Part shown: one piece after another, positions 35,703-44,568 of the stretch | Layout: the number at the start of each line of letters is the position of its first letter | Position numbering within the stretch: the stretch's first letter is position 1 | Source of the DNA: Sphaerobacter thermophilus DSM 20745 | Lineage (GTDB): Bacteria; Chloroflexota; Chloroflexia; Thermomicrobiales; Thermomicrobiaceae | Assembly: GCF_000024985.1 (NCBI RefSeq) | Contig: NC_013523.1 | Location: forward strand, 124,001 to 188,000 | Direction: 5' to 3' | Length of the DNA stretch: 64,000 nucleotides | Position numbers and translations under genes: made by a program | Notes under the pieces: model-generated | What the model was told of the DNA's origin: nothing | The model's input: the letters and a program-made list of their open reading frames with translations, nothing else | Database searches by the model: none

Positions 35703-35711
35703 TGGTATAAT
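35703..35711 (+). promoter_or_regulatory. Extended -10 promoter upstream of mreB
   Basis: TGGTATAAT, an extended -10 (TGnTATAAT), with no good -35. Predicted start near 35718 gives a leader of about 120 nt before the mreB ATG. The identical nonamer stands before the glycosyltransferase at 41583. Confidence 0.6.
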
Positions 35712-35838
35712 CCGGCCGCCTTGGTACTGGCACGGATGGGGACGGTCGGGGGACCGTCGGTGCCGGGCGCGACGACGGGCGGCCGCTCCTGCCGGGGGCG
35801 ACTGCCGATGCACAGGGGGGTAGGAGGTCCCATCCGGC

Positions 35839-36900
35839 ATGATCCGACCGCTCAGCGCGCTGTTCGGCCTGTTCAGCCGCGATCTCGGGATCGATCTCGG
35901 GACTGCCAACACCCTCGTCTACGTGCGCGGGAAGGGCATCGTTATCTCCGAGCCGTCGGTCGTCGCCGTCGATAAGAAGACAAGGCGCGCCCTCGCTGTT
36001 GGGGTCGAGGCGAAGGCGATGGTCGGCAAGACGCCGGAGACTATCGTGGCCGTCCGCCCGCTGAAGGACGGGGTCATTGCCGACTTCGACACCGTCGAGA
36101 TGATGCTGCACTACTTCATCCGCAAGGTGCACGTGCAGCGCTTCATGGCCCCCCATCCGCGAGTTGTCATCGGTATCCCCAGCGGTGTAACCGAGGTTGA
36201 GAAGCGCGCTGCGAAAGACGCGGCGCTCAGCGCGGGCGCGCGCGAGGCGTACACCATCGAGGAGCCGATGGCGGCCGCCATCGGGGCCGGCCTGCCGATC
36301 AACGAGGCAGTCGGCAGCATGATCGTTGACATCGGCGGTGGCACAACCGAGGTCGCGATCATCTCGCTCGGTGGCATCGTTGTGAACTACTCGATTCGCG
36401 TCGCGGGGGACGAGATCGACGACGCGATCATCCAGTTTGCCCGACGAGACCACAACCTGGTGATCGGCGAGCGAACGGCGGAGAACGCCAAGATCGCTGC
36501 CGGTTCGGCCTACCCGCTTGAAGAAGAGCGGCGCGTCACGCTGCGCGGACGCGACCTGCTCACCGGTCTGCCAAAGGCGGTCGAGGTCAGCAGCGTCGAG
36601 ATCCGCGACGCCATCTCCGGCCCGGTCAACACGATCATCGACCTGATCAAGACCTGCGTCGAGGAGACGCCGCCCGAGTTGATCGCGGACATCATGGAGC
36701 GCGGCATCGTGCTGGCGGGCGGCGGGGCGCTGCTGATGGGCCTCGACAAGCGTTTGCAGGCGGAGTTGCGGATGCCGGTCTACCGCGCGGACGACCCGTT
36801 GACCTGCGTGGCGCGGGGTACCGGCCGCGTGGCGGAGGCGCTCCACCTCTACCAGCGGGCGCTCGCGGGCGGGCAGGAGTTGCGCCGGCCGAGCCGGTAA
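35839..36900 (+). CDS. mreB: Rod shape-determining protein MreB
   Basis: A 353-residue actin homologue. Phosphate 1 motif DLGIDLGTANTLVYV, connect 1 and the second phosphate loop SMIVDIGGGTTEVAIIS, and the adenosine motif GIVLAGGGALLMGLD are all present. The N-terminus MIRPLSALFGLFSRD is amphipathic and could bind membrane. AGGAGG lies about 11-12 bases before the ATG. It polymerises under the membrane to guide wall synthesis. mreC follows after 88 bases; mreD, rodA and pbp2 are not adjacent. Confidence 0.97.
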   Translation: MIRPLSALFGLFSRDLGIDLGTANTLVYVRGKGIVISEPSVVAVDKKTRRALAVGVEAKAMVGKTPETIVAVRPLKDGVIADFDTVEMMLHYFIRKVHVQRFMAPHPRVVIGIPSGVTEVEKRAAKDAALSAGAREAYTIEEPMAAAIGAGLPINEAVGSMIVDIGGGTTEVAIISLGGIVVNYSIRVAGDEIDDAIIQFARRDHNLVIGERTAENAKIAAGSAYPLEEERRVTLRGRDLLTGLPKAVEVSSVEIRDAISGPVNTIIDLIKTCVEETPPELIADIMERGIVLAGGGALLMGLDKRLQAELRMPVYRADDPLTCVARGTGRVAEALHLYQRALAGGQELRRPSR

Positions 36901-36988
36901 GGAGCTCGGATTCGGTCCGTCGGGCGGAATAGGGAGGGGAGCGGGCACGCCGGGCCTTCCCGGCAGTGTGCCGCGAGAGACGTAGCCT

Positions 36989-37807
36989 ATGTTGTCGCTG
37001 ACACTCCGCCAGACGGCTATCCTCATTCTGCTCTTCGTCGTGACCAGCAGCGGCCTGATCCTGCTCGACCAGCGCAACCGGCTCGACCCGATCCGCACCG
37101 GTGCCGAGCAGGTTCTCGGCCCCCTCAATGACAGCTTCAACCGCCTCGGCCGGGCCATCGGCAATCTCGGCACGGACGATTCGGAGCTCGCGCGACAACT
37201 CGCCGCTGTCACTGCCGAGCGCGATCAACTCCTGGCCGAGAACGTGCGGCTGCGCCAGCTCGAGCAGGAGGTGGTACAGCTCCGTGAACAGCTCGGCTTC
37301 CAGACGGCACACGCCGAGTTGCGCACACTCCCGGCGACTGTGATCGGTCGCGACCCCGAGGGTTCGCGGCAGTATGTCGTGATCGACCGGGGGAGCAACG
37401 ACGGCGTCGCGGTCGGCATGGCCGTCGTCAGCCCGAACTTCTTCGTCGGCCAGGTCACCGAGGTGGCGCCGGATCGCGCCCGGGTGACGCTGGCGATCGA
37501 CTCCTCGTATCAGGTCGGCGGGCTGATCCAGCGGAGCGGGGCCGACGGTATCGTCTACGGCCGCTGGCAGTCGGGTGGCCACATGACCCTGCGCTACCTG
37601 GACCCGGCCGCCGACGTGGCCGAGGGGGACCTGGTGGTCACCTCCGGCCAGACGGCGCGCGTCCCGGCGGGGCTGGTGATCGGCCGGGTGACGCAGGTCC
37701 ACCGGAACGTGCAGGCCGACACCGTCAGCGCCGACCTTGCCCCGATGCTCGACTACAGCCAGCTCAGTACCCTGACGGTGATTCTCGGCACCGCCGACGG
37801 GCAGTAG
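36989..37807 (+). CDS. mreC: Rod shape-determining protein MreC
   Basis: A 272-residue bitopic protein. One N-terminal membrane helix (residues about 8-26), a coiled coil (about 62-105, LARQLAAVTAERDQLLAENV) and the beta-barrel domain (YVVIDRGSNDGVAVGMAVVS). It links MreB to the periplasmic elongation enzymes. It lies in tandem with mreB and ends 28 bases before murT, suggesting one cell-wall operon. Confidence 0.95.
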   Translation: MLSLTLRQTAILILLFVVTSSGLILLDQRNRLDPIRTGAEQVLGPLNDSFNRLGRAIGNLGTDDSELARQLAAVTAERDQLLAENVRLRQLEQEVVQLREQLGFQTAHAELRTLPATVIGRDPEGSRQYVVIDRGSNDGVAVGMAVVSPNFFVGQVTEVAPDRARVTLAIDSSYQVGGLIQRSGADGIVYGRWQSGGHMTLRYLDPAADVAEGDLVVTSGQTARVPAGLVIGRVTQVHRNVQADTVSADLAPMLDYSQLSTLTVILGTADGQ

Positions 37808-37835
37808 GCTCGTCATGACACAAGGACGGACAGTG

Positions 37836-39221
37836 ATGGACCCGCGACTCGCGCTGGCGGTCATGGCCGGGAAGGCAAGCGCGTTCCTCATTCGCCGGCT
37901 CGGCCGGGGCGGCGGGACCGCCGCACCCGGTGTGATCGCCAGCATGATCGACCCGGCGGTGCTCGACAAACTGGCGCGACAGGTGGACGGGGGCTGCGTC
38001 GTGGTGGCGGGCACGAACGGCAAGACCACCACGTCGCGCATGCTGGCCGGCATCCTGACGCAGTCCGGGCGACGGGTGATCCACAACCGCTCCGGCTCGA
38101 ACCTGGTGCGCGGCATCACCGCCGCCTTTGCCGAGCAGTCGGCCCTTACCGGACGACCGCGCGGCGACGTGGCCGTGATCGAGTCCGACGAGGCGGCCTT
38201 CCCCGAGGTGGTGCGCCGCACCCGCCCGCGCCTGGTGCTCTTGCTGAACCTCTTCCGCGACCAACTGGACCGCTACGGCGAGCTGGATACCATCGCCACC
38301 CGGTGGGGCGAGACGCTGCGGGCACTGCCCGCGGAAGCGACCGTCGTCGTGAATGCCGACGACCCGGCCCTGGCGACGCTCACCGAAGGGCTCACGGCGA
38401 CGCGCCGCACCTTTGGCATGACCGACGGCCGCTACCAGCTCGAAGACCTGCCGCACGCGGCCGACGCCGCCGTTTGCCGCCGCTGCGGCGCGCCACTCCG
38501 CTACGAGCGGCTCTTCCTCTCGCACCTGGGCGACTACACCTGCACGGCTTGCGGGTACCAGCGTCCCGCGCTCGACGTCGCGGCGCGCGACGTGCAGCTC
38601 TGCGGGCTGGAGGGGCTCACGCTCACGCTCCACACCGCGGACGGTCCGATCGCGGTCCGCGCCGGGGTGCCCGGGCTGTACAACGCGTACAACGCCCTGG
38701 CCGCCGCAGCCGCCGCGCTCACCCTCGGCGTTCGTCCCGAGGCGGTCACCGAGGGGCTGGAGCGCTTCCGCTCCGCCTTCGGGCGGATCGAGCGGGTCAC
38801 CTACCGCGGCCGGAAGCTGGTGATCGTGCTGGTCAAGAACCCGGTCGGCTTCAACGAGGTACTGCGCATGCTGGAGATGGGCGGCGCGGCCCCGACGCTG
38901 ATCCTGATCAACGACCTGGACGCCGACGGGCGCGACGTCTCCTGGCTGTGGGATGTCGACGCCGAGCGGCTGCTGGACGTGCCCGTGCCGCTCTACACCG
39001 GAGGTATCCGCGGGGACGACATGGCGCTGCGCCTCAAGTACGCCGGGATCCCCGAGGAGCGGCTGGTGCCGCTGGGCGACCTGCCGGACGCGCTCGACAC
39101 CTTCGTGGACGACCTCCCGGCCGACGGCACCGGCTTCATCCTGCCGACCTACACCGCCATGCTGCGCCTGCGCGAGCTCCTTGCGGCACGTGGCGTGGTG
39201 CAGGCGTTCTGGGAGGAGTGA
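37836..39221 (+). CDS. murT: Lipid II isoglutaminyl synthase subunit MurT
   Basis: About 461 residues from ATG 37836, preceded by AAGGACGG; an ATG at 37815 is an alternative. The Mur-ligase core has VVVAGTNGKTTTSRML (P-loop) and NLFRDQLDRYGE. A zinc ribbon typical of MurT is inserted (CRRCGAPL and CTACGYQR). The C-terminus is the DUF1727 domain (VLVKNPVGFNEVLRML). MurT activates the D-Glu carboxylate of lipid II so that GatD can supply ammonia, giving D-isoglutamine in peptidoglycan. gatD follows after 143 bases of repeat DNA. Confidence 0.95.
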   Translation: MDPRLALAVMAGKASAFLIRRLGRGGGTAAPGVIASMIDPAVLDKLARQVDGGCVVVAGTNGKTTTSRMLAGILTQSGRRVIHNRSGSNLVRGITAAFAEQSALTGRPRGDVAVIESDEAAFPEVVRRTRPRLVLLLNLFRDQLDRYGELDTIATRWGETLRALPAEATVVVNADDPALATLTEGLTATRRTFGMTDGRYQLEDLPHAADAAVCRRCGAPLRYERLFLSHLGDYTCTACGYQRPALDVAARDVQLCGLEGLTLTLHTADGPIAVRAGVPGLYNAYNALAAAAAALTLGVRPEAVTEGLERFRSAFGRIERVTYRGRKLVIVLVKNPVGFNEVLRMLEMGGAAPTLILINDLDADGRDVSWLWDVDAERLLDVPVPLYTGGIRGDDMALRLKYAGIPEERLVPLGDLPDALDTFVDDLPADGTGFILPTYTAMLRLRELLAARGVVQAFWEE

Positions 39222-39223
39222 GG

Positions 39224-39350
39224 CGTGTTGTGTGTTCCGTGCTCCGTGATGCGTCTTGCGTAAGGCGCGAGACGTAGGCAACAGCAGCGGGTTTCAAACG
39301 CAACACGGAACACGGAATACGCAACACGCAAGACGCGATACACACTACGT
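39224..39350. repeat. Short-word repeat array (GTGTTCCGTG / CGCAACACGGAACACG)
   Basis: The murT-gatD gap begins with GTGTTGTGTGTTCCGTGCTCCGTG and GATGCGTCTTGCG. It ends with the complementary words CGCAACACGG, AACACGGAATACGC, AACACGCAAGACGC. The two halves can fold back on each other. It sits inside a presumed operon, so a strong terminator is unlikely. Confidence 0.7.
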
Positions 39351-39364
39351 CCTACGGAGCAGAT

Positions 39365-40093
39365 ATGAAGCTCACCATCTGCTGGCTCTACGGCAGCACC
39401 ATGAACATCTACGGCGACCGCGGCAATGTGCTGGCGCTGGCGCAGCGCTGCCGCTGGCGGGGTATTGAGGCCGAGGTAGTCACGCTCGGCGTGGGCGAGC
39501 CGCTGGAGGCCGGCCGCTACGACCTCTTCTTCTGGGGCGGCGGGCAAGACCGGGAGCAGGTTGCCGTCGCCGCCGACATCAGCGGGCCGAAGGGTGAGGT
39601 GCTGCGGGCCGAGGTCGAGGCCGGCGTGCCGCTCCTGGCCGTCTGCGGCGGGTACCAGCTCCTCGGTCGTTTCTACCGGCCGCATGACGGGCCGGAGTTG
39701 CCGGGGATCGGCCTGTTCGACGCCTGGACCATCGCCGGGAACGAGCGCTTCATCGGCAACATCGTGGTCGACAGCGACGAGTTCGGCGAGGTGGTGGGCT
39801 TCGAGAACCACAGCGGCCGGACCTATCTCGGTCCGGGGGCTCGGCCACTGGGCCGCGTGCGCGTCGGCCGGGGGAACAACGGGGAGGACGGCACCGAAGG
39901 CTGCCGCTACCGGAACGCCATCGGCTGCTACCTGCACGGCGCGCTCCTGCCGAAGAACCCGGCGATCGCCGACTTCCTGATCGCCGCCGCACTGCGCCGC
40001 CGCTACGGGGAGGTCACCCTGTCCCCGCTCGACGACACCATCGAGGCCGCGGCTCGTGCGGCAGCTGTGCAGCGCGCGGTCGGGACGCGATGA
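39365..40093 (+). CDS. gatD: Lipid II isoglutaminyl synthase subunit GatD
   Basis: A 242-residue class I glutamine amidotransferase. Nucleophile Cys in LLAVCGGYQLLG, His in IGCYLHGALLPKNP, and the GatD N-terminus MKLTICWLYGSTMNIYGDRGN. GGAG precedes the ATG. It hydrolyses glutamine and passes ammonia to MurT. Together they amidate lipid II, a trait best known in Gram-positive bacteria. Its place after mreBC and murT makes this a peptidoglycan cluster. Confidence 0.95.
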   Translation: MKLTICWLYGSTMNIYGDRGNVLALAQRCRWRGIEAEVVTLGVGEPLEAGRYDLFFWGGGQDREQVAVAADISGPKGEVLRAEVEAGVPLLAVCGGYQLLGRFYRPHDGPELPGIGLFDAWTIAGNERFIGNIVVDSDEFGEVVGFENHSGRTYLGPGARPLGRVRVGRGNNGEDGTEGCRYRNAIGCYLHGALLPKNPAIADFLIAAALRRRYGEVTLSPLDDTIEAAARAAAVQRAVGTR

Positions 40094-40096
40094 GCG

Positions 40097-40250
40097 GCAT
40101 CATACGTCATACGTCATGCGTCACCCGTCACCCGTATTGCGTATATCTCCCCTCTCCCCTGGTGGGCTCCGTCCGAGAGGGGCTGGGGGTGAGGGGGAAG
40201 ATCGACGCATGACGAGTGACGTATGACGCATGACGCAATACGCAACACGG
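40097..40250. repeat. Composite palindrome: CGTCATACGTC words around a CTCTCCC hairpin
   Basis: Left words ATCATACGTCATACGTCATG and CGTCACCCGTCACCCGTATT are mirrored on the right by GACGTATGACGCATGACGC and AATACGCAACACGG. Between them is CCCCTCTCCCCTGGTGGGCT then GTCCGAGAGGGGCTGGGG. The whole stretch can form one long stem. It fills the gap between gatD and the phosphoesterase. Confidence 0.75.
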
Positions 40251-40259
40251 AGGTACACC

Positions 40260-41009
40260 ATGCGGGTGGCGGTGATCTCGGATACTCACGGCAACCTGTA
40301 CGCGCTCGACGCCGTGCTGGCCGATATCGACGCGACCGGGCCGTTCGATGAGGTCATCATGGCCGGCGACTTCGCCTTCGGCGGTCCGTTCCCAGCCGAG
40401 TGCGTGGAGCGCATCCGTGAGCGCGGCTACCGCGCGGTGCGCGGCAACACCGACGAGTTCATCGTCGAGGTCGCGACCGACGGCGCCCGGCCGGCGGGCG
40501 CGACAGAGGCCCAGCGGCACGGTCCGGCCCAGATCGAGATCGACCGCTGGGTGGTCGAACGCCTCACGGCCGAGCAGGTCGAGTACCTGGCCGGCCTCCC
40601 GCTCTCGTTGACGGTGCCCGACGAGCGCGGCGAAGCTCTTACCGTGGTCCACGCGACACCCTGGAGCAGCCACGACGTGCTGTCGCCGGACGCGCCGGAG
40701 GAGGCGGTGGCGCGGGTGCTCGACGCTGCCGGGACTGCTGCCGTCGGCTACGGGCACATCCATGTGCAGTACCAGCGGCGCCTCGACGGGCGGCTCATCG
40801 CGGCGGTCGGCACCGTCGGCCTGCCGTTCGATGGGGACCAGCGCGCGGGCTACGCTGTCTTCACCAGCGGACCCGACGGCTGGTCGGTCGAGTTCCGCCG
40901 GGTGGCGTACGACGTGGATGCGGCGATCGAGGCGACACTGCGCAGCGGTGTGCCGAACGCTGAGGGCGTCGCCGCGATCCTGCGCACGGCTCGCCCGGCC
41001 AACCGCTAG
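40260..41009 (+). CDS. YfcE-like metallophosphoesterase
   Basis: A 249-residue calcineurin-like phosphoesterase from ATG 40260, with GGAGGTACACC directly upstream. Metal motifs: VAVISDTHGNLYAL, IMAGDFAFGG, VRGNTDEF, VVHATPW and GYGHIHVQY. The pattern fits YfcE/MJ0936-type phosphodiesterases with nonspecific activity on small phosphodiesters. It is followed by the convergent thioredoxin gene. Confidence 0.9.
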   Translation: MRVAVISDTHGNLYALDAVLADIDATGPFDEVIMAGDFAFGGPFPAECVERIRERGYRAVRGNTDEFIVEVATDGARPAGATEAQRHGPAQIEIDRWVVERLTAEQVEYLAGLPLSLTVPDERGEALTVVHATPWSSHDVLSPDAPEEAVARVLDAAGTAAVGYGHIHVQYQRRLDGRLIAAVGTVGLPFDGDQRAGYAVFTSGPDGWSVEFRRVAYDVDAAIEATLRSGVPNAEGVAAILRTARPANR

Positions 41010-41099
41010 CTGCTGGATCAGGAGCACGGGCAGGCGAAACCGGGGCGGCGGGCTGGGCGGCCCACCGCCGGTGGTCCCGCTGGTTTGCCGGGGGTCCGG

Positions 41100-41426
41100 C
41101 TAGCTCAGGTGCTTTTCGATTTGCTGCAGCAGGCGCTGCTTCGGGTGGGCGCCGATGATCCGCTCGACCGGCTGGCCGTCCTTGTACAGGATCAGCGTCG
41201 GGATGCTGGTGATGCCCAACTGGGCGGCCACGCGTGCGTTCTCATCGACGTTGACCTTGGCGACCTTCAGCGAGCCGGCCTTCTCTTCGGCGATTTCATC
41301 GAGGATCGGTGCGACCATGCGGCACGGTCCGCACCAGACGGCCCAGAAGTCGACCAGGACAGGCACATCGGACTTGAGCACTTCCTGATCGAACGTGGCA
41401 TCGCTGACCGTTACGGGCTTAGACAT
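41100..41426 (-). CDS. trxA: Thioredoxin
   Basis: A 108-residue classical thioredoxin starting at 41426 after GGAGGAG. Active site [14 protein letters not shown] and cis-Pro in [12 protein letters not shown]. It is a general cytoplasmic disulfide reductase. It diverges from the glycosyltransferase at 41583. Confidence 0.97.
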   Translation of the reverse strand: MSKPVTVSDATFDQEVLKSDVPVLVDFWAVWCGPCRMVAPILDEIAEEKAGSLKVAKVNVDENARVAAQLGITSIPTLILYKDGQPVERIIGAHPKQRLLQQIEKHLS

Positions 41427-41563
41427 GCGCGAAACTCCTCCGTCACAGGGTGCCCACCAGCTCGTGGGTCTAGGTATGAGAACGTGCGGTGGACGGCCAT
41501 CTATTCCACCACCAGCGCGGCCAGTTGCCCGGCTCCGCGGGCGCTTTCGGCCGGGGAGGGCTC

Positions 41564-41572
41564 TGGTATAAT
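41564..41572 (+). promoter_or_regulatory. Extended -10 promoter for glycosyltransferase, predicted leaderless
   Basis: TGGTATAAT with TATAAT at 41567-41572. The predicted start (about 7 nt downstream, near 41579) is only about 4 bases before the ATG at 41583. No ribosome site can fit, so the mRNA would be leaderless. Confidence 0.65.
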
Positions 41573-41582
41573 CCGACCCGAC

Positions 41583-42776
41583 ATGGACGTCGCGCACTGC
41601 CGGGTGGCCCTCGACGGCCGGTTTCTCCAACAGCCTACCACAGGAAGTGGTCAATATTCCTTGCACTTGTGGCAGGCGCTCGCCGCGACTGCGGACGAGC
41701 CGACTACGGTGTTGGTCCGGCCGGACCTGCCGATGCCGGTCGACCCGCAGCTCGGTGGGGGCGCTGCGGGAACGACCGACACGATCCGCGTGCCGATTCC
41801 GCCCTGGGTGCGGCATGACAAGGCCGAAAAACTCTGGTGGGAGCAGCGCGGGTTGCTGCGCGGCGCGCGGCAGGCTGGAGCAAGGCTGCTGCACGTTCCC
41901 TACTTCGCCGGTCCGCGATTCACCCGGCTCCCGCTTGTGATCACCGTGCACGATGTCATCCCGTTCATCTTCCCTGAGTACGGCGGGGGGCGTCTGATGC
42001 GCCTGTATCTCCGGCTGGTCAGTGCCGTCGCGCGACGTGCCGATGCCATCATCACCGACTCCGACTGCTCGCGGCGCGACATCACCGCCTGGCTCGGGAT
42101 TCCGTCAGAGCGGATCCACGTCATCCCGCTCGCGGTTGATCCGGCGATTCGCCCGAGCGACGACCCGGAGACGGCGTCCGCGTTGCGCGCCCGCTACGGG
42201 CTGCCGGGGCCGGTGATCTTCAATGTGGGTGGGCTCGACGCGCGAAAGAACGTCCCCGTGTTGATCGAAGCCTTTGCCCAGGCTCTGCCCGACCTGCCGC
42301 CGGAGACACGCCTCGTCATCGCCGGGCGGGCGCACTCCGGGAACCAGCGGCTCTACCCGCCGCTGGAGCCGGTGATCCGCCGGCTCGGCGTTGAGGAGCG
42401 GGTCGTCCTGACCGGCTCGATTACGGACGAGGAGAAGGTCGCGCTCTACAACCTTGCCGATCTCTACGTCTTCCCCTCCCTCTACGAGGGGTTTGGCCTG
42501 TCGCCGCTGGAGGCAATGGCCTGCGGCACGCCGGTGATCGCGGCGAATCGCTCCAGCCTGCCCGAGGTTGTCGGCCAGGGCGGGCTGCTGGTCGACCCGA
42601 CGCCGGAGCGACTGGCGGCGGCGATGGTGTCGGTTATGCGTGACGAGCGCCTGCGCCGCAGCCTCGCGCGGCGCGCCCTGGAGCAGGCTGAGACGTTCTC
42701 ATGGCAGCGGACGGCTGAGCAGACCCGAGCCGTCTACCGATCGGTGCTGGCGAGCGCGACGCCGGCTCCCGCCTAG
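41583..42776 (+). CDS. Group 1 (GT4-type) glycosyltransferase
   Basis: A 397-residue GT-B glycosyltransferase. ATG 41583 lies directly after a TGGTATAAT box, so the open frame upstream is not used. Features: [19 protein letters not shown] near the N-terminus (glycine loop), [19 protein letters not shown]-like hinge, and [22 protein letters not shown], the nucleotide-sugar E-x7-E region. Acceptor and donor unknown; probably an exopolysaccharide or glycolipid step. The next glycosyltransferase starts 3 bases after its stop. Confidence 0.92.
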   Translation: MDVAHCRVALDGRFLQQPTTGSGQYSLHLWQALAATADEPTTVLVRPDLPMPVDPQLGGGAAGTTDTIRVPIPPWVRHDKAEKLWWEQRGLLRGARQAGARLLHVPYFAGPRFTRLPLVITVHDVIPFIFPEYGGGRLMRLYLRLVSAVARRADAIITDSDCSRRDITAWLGIPSERIHVIPLAVDPAIRPSDDPETASALRARYGLPGPVIFNVGGLDARKNVPVLIEAFAQALPDLPPETRLVIAGRAHSGNQRLYPPLEPVIRRLGVEERVVLTGSITDEEKVALYNLADLYVFPSLYEGFGLSPLEAMACGTPVIAANRSSLPEVVGQGGLLVDPTPERLAAAMVSVMRDERLRRSLARRALEQAETFSWQRTAEQTRAVYRSVLASATPAPA

Positions 42777-42779
42777 AGG

Positions 42780-43958
42780 GTGGCCACGGTGAAGATCCTC
42801 ATGCTATCGAAGGCGCTGGTGACCGGCGTCTACCAGAAGAAGCTGGAAGAGCTGGCCCGGCTTCCCGGCGTGGAACTCATGGCGGTCGTGCCGCCGTACT
42901 GGCTCGAGGAGCGGGTCGGGGTGCTGCGCCTGGAGCGCCGCTACACCGAGGGCTACCGCCTCGTCGAGCTGCCGATGGTCTTCAACGGCCGTCACCATAT
43001 TCATTTCTATCCACGGCTCGGCCGGATCGTGCGCGACTTCCGCCCCGACATCTTCCACATCGACGAGGAGCCGTACAACACGGTGACCTTCCACGCGTCG
43101 GTGCTGGGCCGCATGGTCGGCGCGCGCGTGGTCTTCTTCACCTGGCAGAACCTCTATCGCCGCTATCCGCCACCCTTCCGCCTGTTCGAGCTGGCCAACT
43201 ACCGCATGGCCGCTGCGGCGGTGGCGGGAATCAACGACGCTGCGGAGGTATTGCGGCGCAAGGGCTATCGCGGACGGCTCGAGGTCATCCCGCAGTTCGG
43301 TGTCGACCCCGATCTCTTCCAACCACGATCCGATCCGCGCCCGCGCGACCTGCCGCGGATCGGGTACGCCGGCCGGCTGGTGCCGGAGAAGGGCGTCGAC
43401 GTGCTGATCGACGCCTTCGCCCGGCTGCGCAACCGCGCGCAACTCCACATCATCGGCAGCGGCACGGAACGGACGCGCCTGGAGATGCAGGCGGGGGCGC
43501 TGGGCGTGCGCGACCGCGTGCTGTTCCGCGGCGCCGTCCCGGCGGCCGACATGCCCCAGGCGCTGGCCGAACTCGACGTGCTGGTGATCCCGTCCCGCAC
43601 GCGGCGGAACTGGAAGGAGCAGTTCGGCCGCGTCATCATCGAGGCGATGGCGTGCCAGGTGCCGGTGGTCGGCTCCGACTCCGGCGAGATCCCGGGCACG
43701 ATCGGCGACGCCGGGGTGGTCGTGCCGGAGGGTGACGCGGCGGCGCTGGCGGCGGCCCTCGACGACCTCCTGAGCAACGAGGAGAAGCGCCTGGCGCTGG
43801 CGCGGCGCGCGCGCCAGCGCGTGCTGGATCACTTCACGCAGCGGGCGATCGCCGAGCGATACTACCGGCTCTACCGGTCGCTGCTGCCGGTCGGGCGCGA
43901 CGGCCAGGTCTGGGAACGGGTGCCGGACACGGAGGGCATCGAGCGCGTACCGCGCTAG
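42780..43958 (+). CDS. GT4-family glycosyltransferase
   Basis: A 392-residue GT-B enzyme starting at GTG 42780, almost touching the previous gene. N-terminal domain: KILMLSKALVTGVYQKKLEEL and FHIDEEPYNTVTFHA. C-terminal domain: RIGYAGRLVPEKGVDVLIDAF and the E-x7-E region EQFGRVIIEAMACQVPVVGSD. Domain order and length are typical. The pair probably adds successive sugars to one glycan. Confidence 0.92.
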   Translation: MATVKILMLSKALVTGVYQKKLEELARLPGVELMAVVPPYWLEERVGVLRLERRYTEGYRLVELPMVFNGRHHIHFYPRLGRIVRDFRPDIFHIDEEPYNTVTFHASVLGRMVGARVVFFTWQNLYRRYPPPFRLFELANYRMAAAAVAGINDAAEVLRRKGYRGRLEVIPQFGVDPDLFQPRSDPRPRDLPRIGYAGRLVPEKGVDVLIDAFARLRNRAQLHIIGSGTERTRLEMQAGALGVRDRVLFRGAVPAADMPQALAELDVLVIPSRTRRNWKEQFGRVIIEAMACQVPVVGSDSGEIPGTIGDAGVVVPEGDAAALAAALDDLLSNEEKRLALARRARQRVLDHFTQRAIAERYYRLYRSLLPVGRDGQVWERVPDTEGIERVPR

Positions 43959-43998
43959 CGGTACTCCGGACAGCCGTGTGGGGAGGGAGGGTGAGACG

Positions 43999-44568
43999 GT
44001 GGCAGAGAAGCGCGCGGTGGAGCCGCGGCTGGCGGCACGTATCCTGGAACCGGGTCCGCTGGTGCTGGTCACCTCGCTCTACCGTGCCCAGCACAACGTC
44101 ATGACCGCCGGCTGGCTGCTGCCGCTGGGATTCGACCCGCCCCGGATCGGCGTTGCCATCCACCCGGGCCGGCTCACCCATGAGTTCATCAGCCGCAGCG
44201 AGGCGTTCGCCCTCAACGTTCCGACGATCGACCTGCTGAACGCCGTCCACCGCTGCGGTATCGAATCCGGTCGCGATGGCGACAAGTTCCTCACGGCGGG
44301 CCTGACGCCCACGGACGCGGCCGAGGTCGAAGCACCGCTCGTCGAGGAGTGCGTGGCCCACATTGAGTGCGGGCTGGTCGAACGCCTGTCCCTCGCCGAC
44401 CACGATCTCTTCGTCGGCGAGGTGCTCGCGGTCTCAGCCCTCGACGAGCTCTTCTCCGACCGCTGGCTGATCGACGCCGACTCCCCGCTGCTCCACCACA
44501 TCGCCGCTGACCAGTACGCCGGGCTGGGCAAGACCTACACCGCGCGCCTGGGAGAGGAAGAGGAGTAG
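43999..44568 (+). CDS. Flavin reductase-like (FMN-binding split barrel) protein
   Basis: About 189 residues from GTG 43999, placed after GGGAGGGAGGGTGAG; the frame is open to 43978. The sequence GPLVLVTSLYRAQHNVMTAGWLLPLGFDPPRIGVAIHPGRLT and FALNVPT matches the flavin reductase domain family. These proteins bind FMN and may reduce it with NAD(P)H or act as small flavoproteins. It follows the glycosyltransferases by 40 bases, but a functional link is not evident. Confidence 0.85.
   Translation: MAEKRAVEPRLAARILEPGPLVLVTSLYRAQHNVMTAGWLLPLGFDPPRIGVAIHPGRLTHEFISRSEAFALNVPTIDLLNAVHRCGIESGRDGDKFLTAGLTPTDAAEVEAPLVEECVAHIECGLVERLSLADHDLFVGEVLAVSALDELFSDRWLIDADSPLLHHIAADQYAGLGKTYTARLGEEEE

Noticed and set aside
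34783-37212. 809-residue minus-strand ORF over the M23 and mreB/mreC genes
   Set aside because: It is antisense to three well supported genes; composition is Arg/His/Asp-rich without domains, typical of shadow frames in GC-rich DNA.
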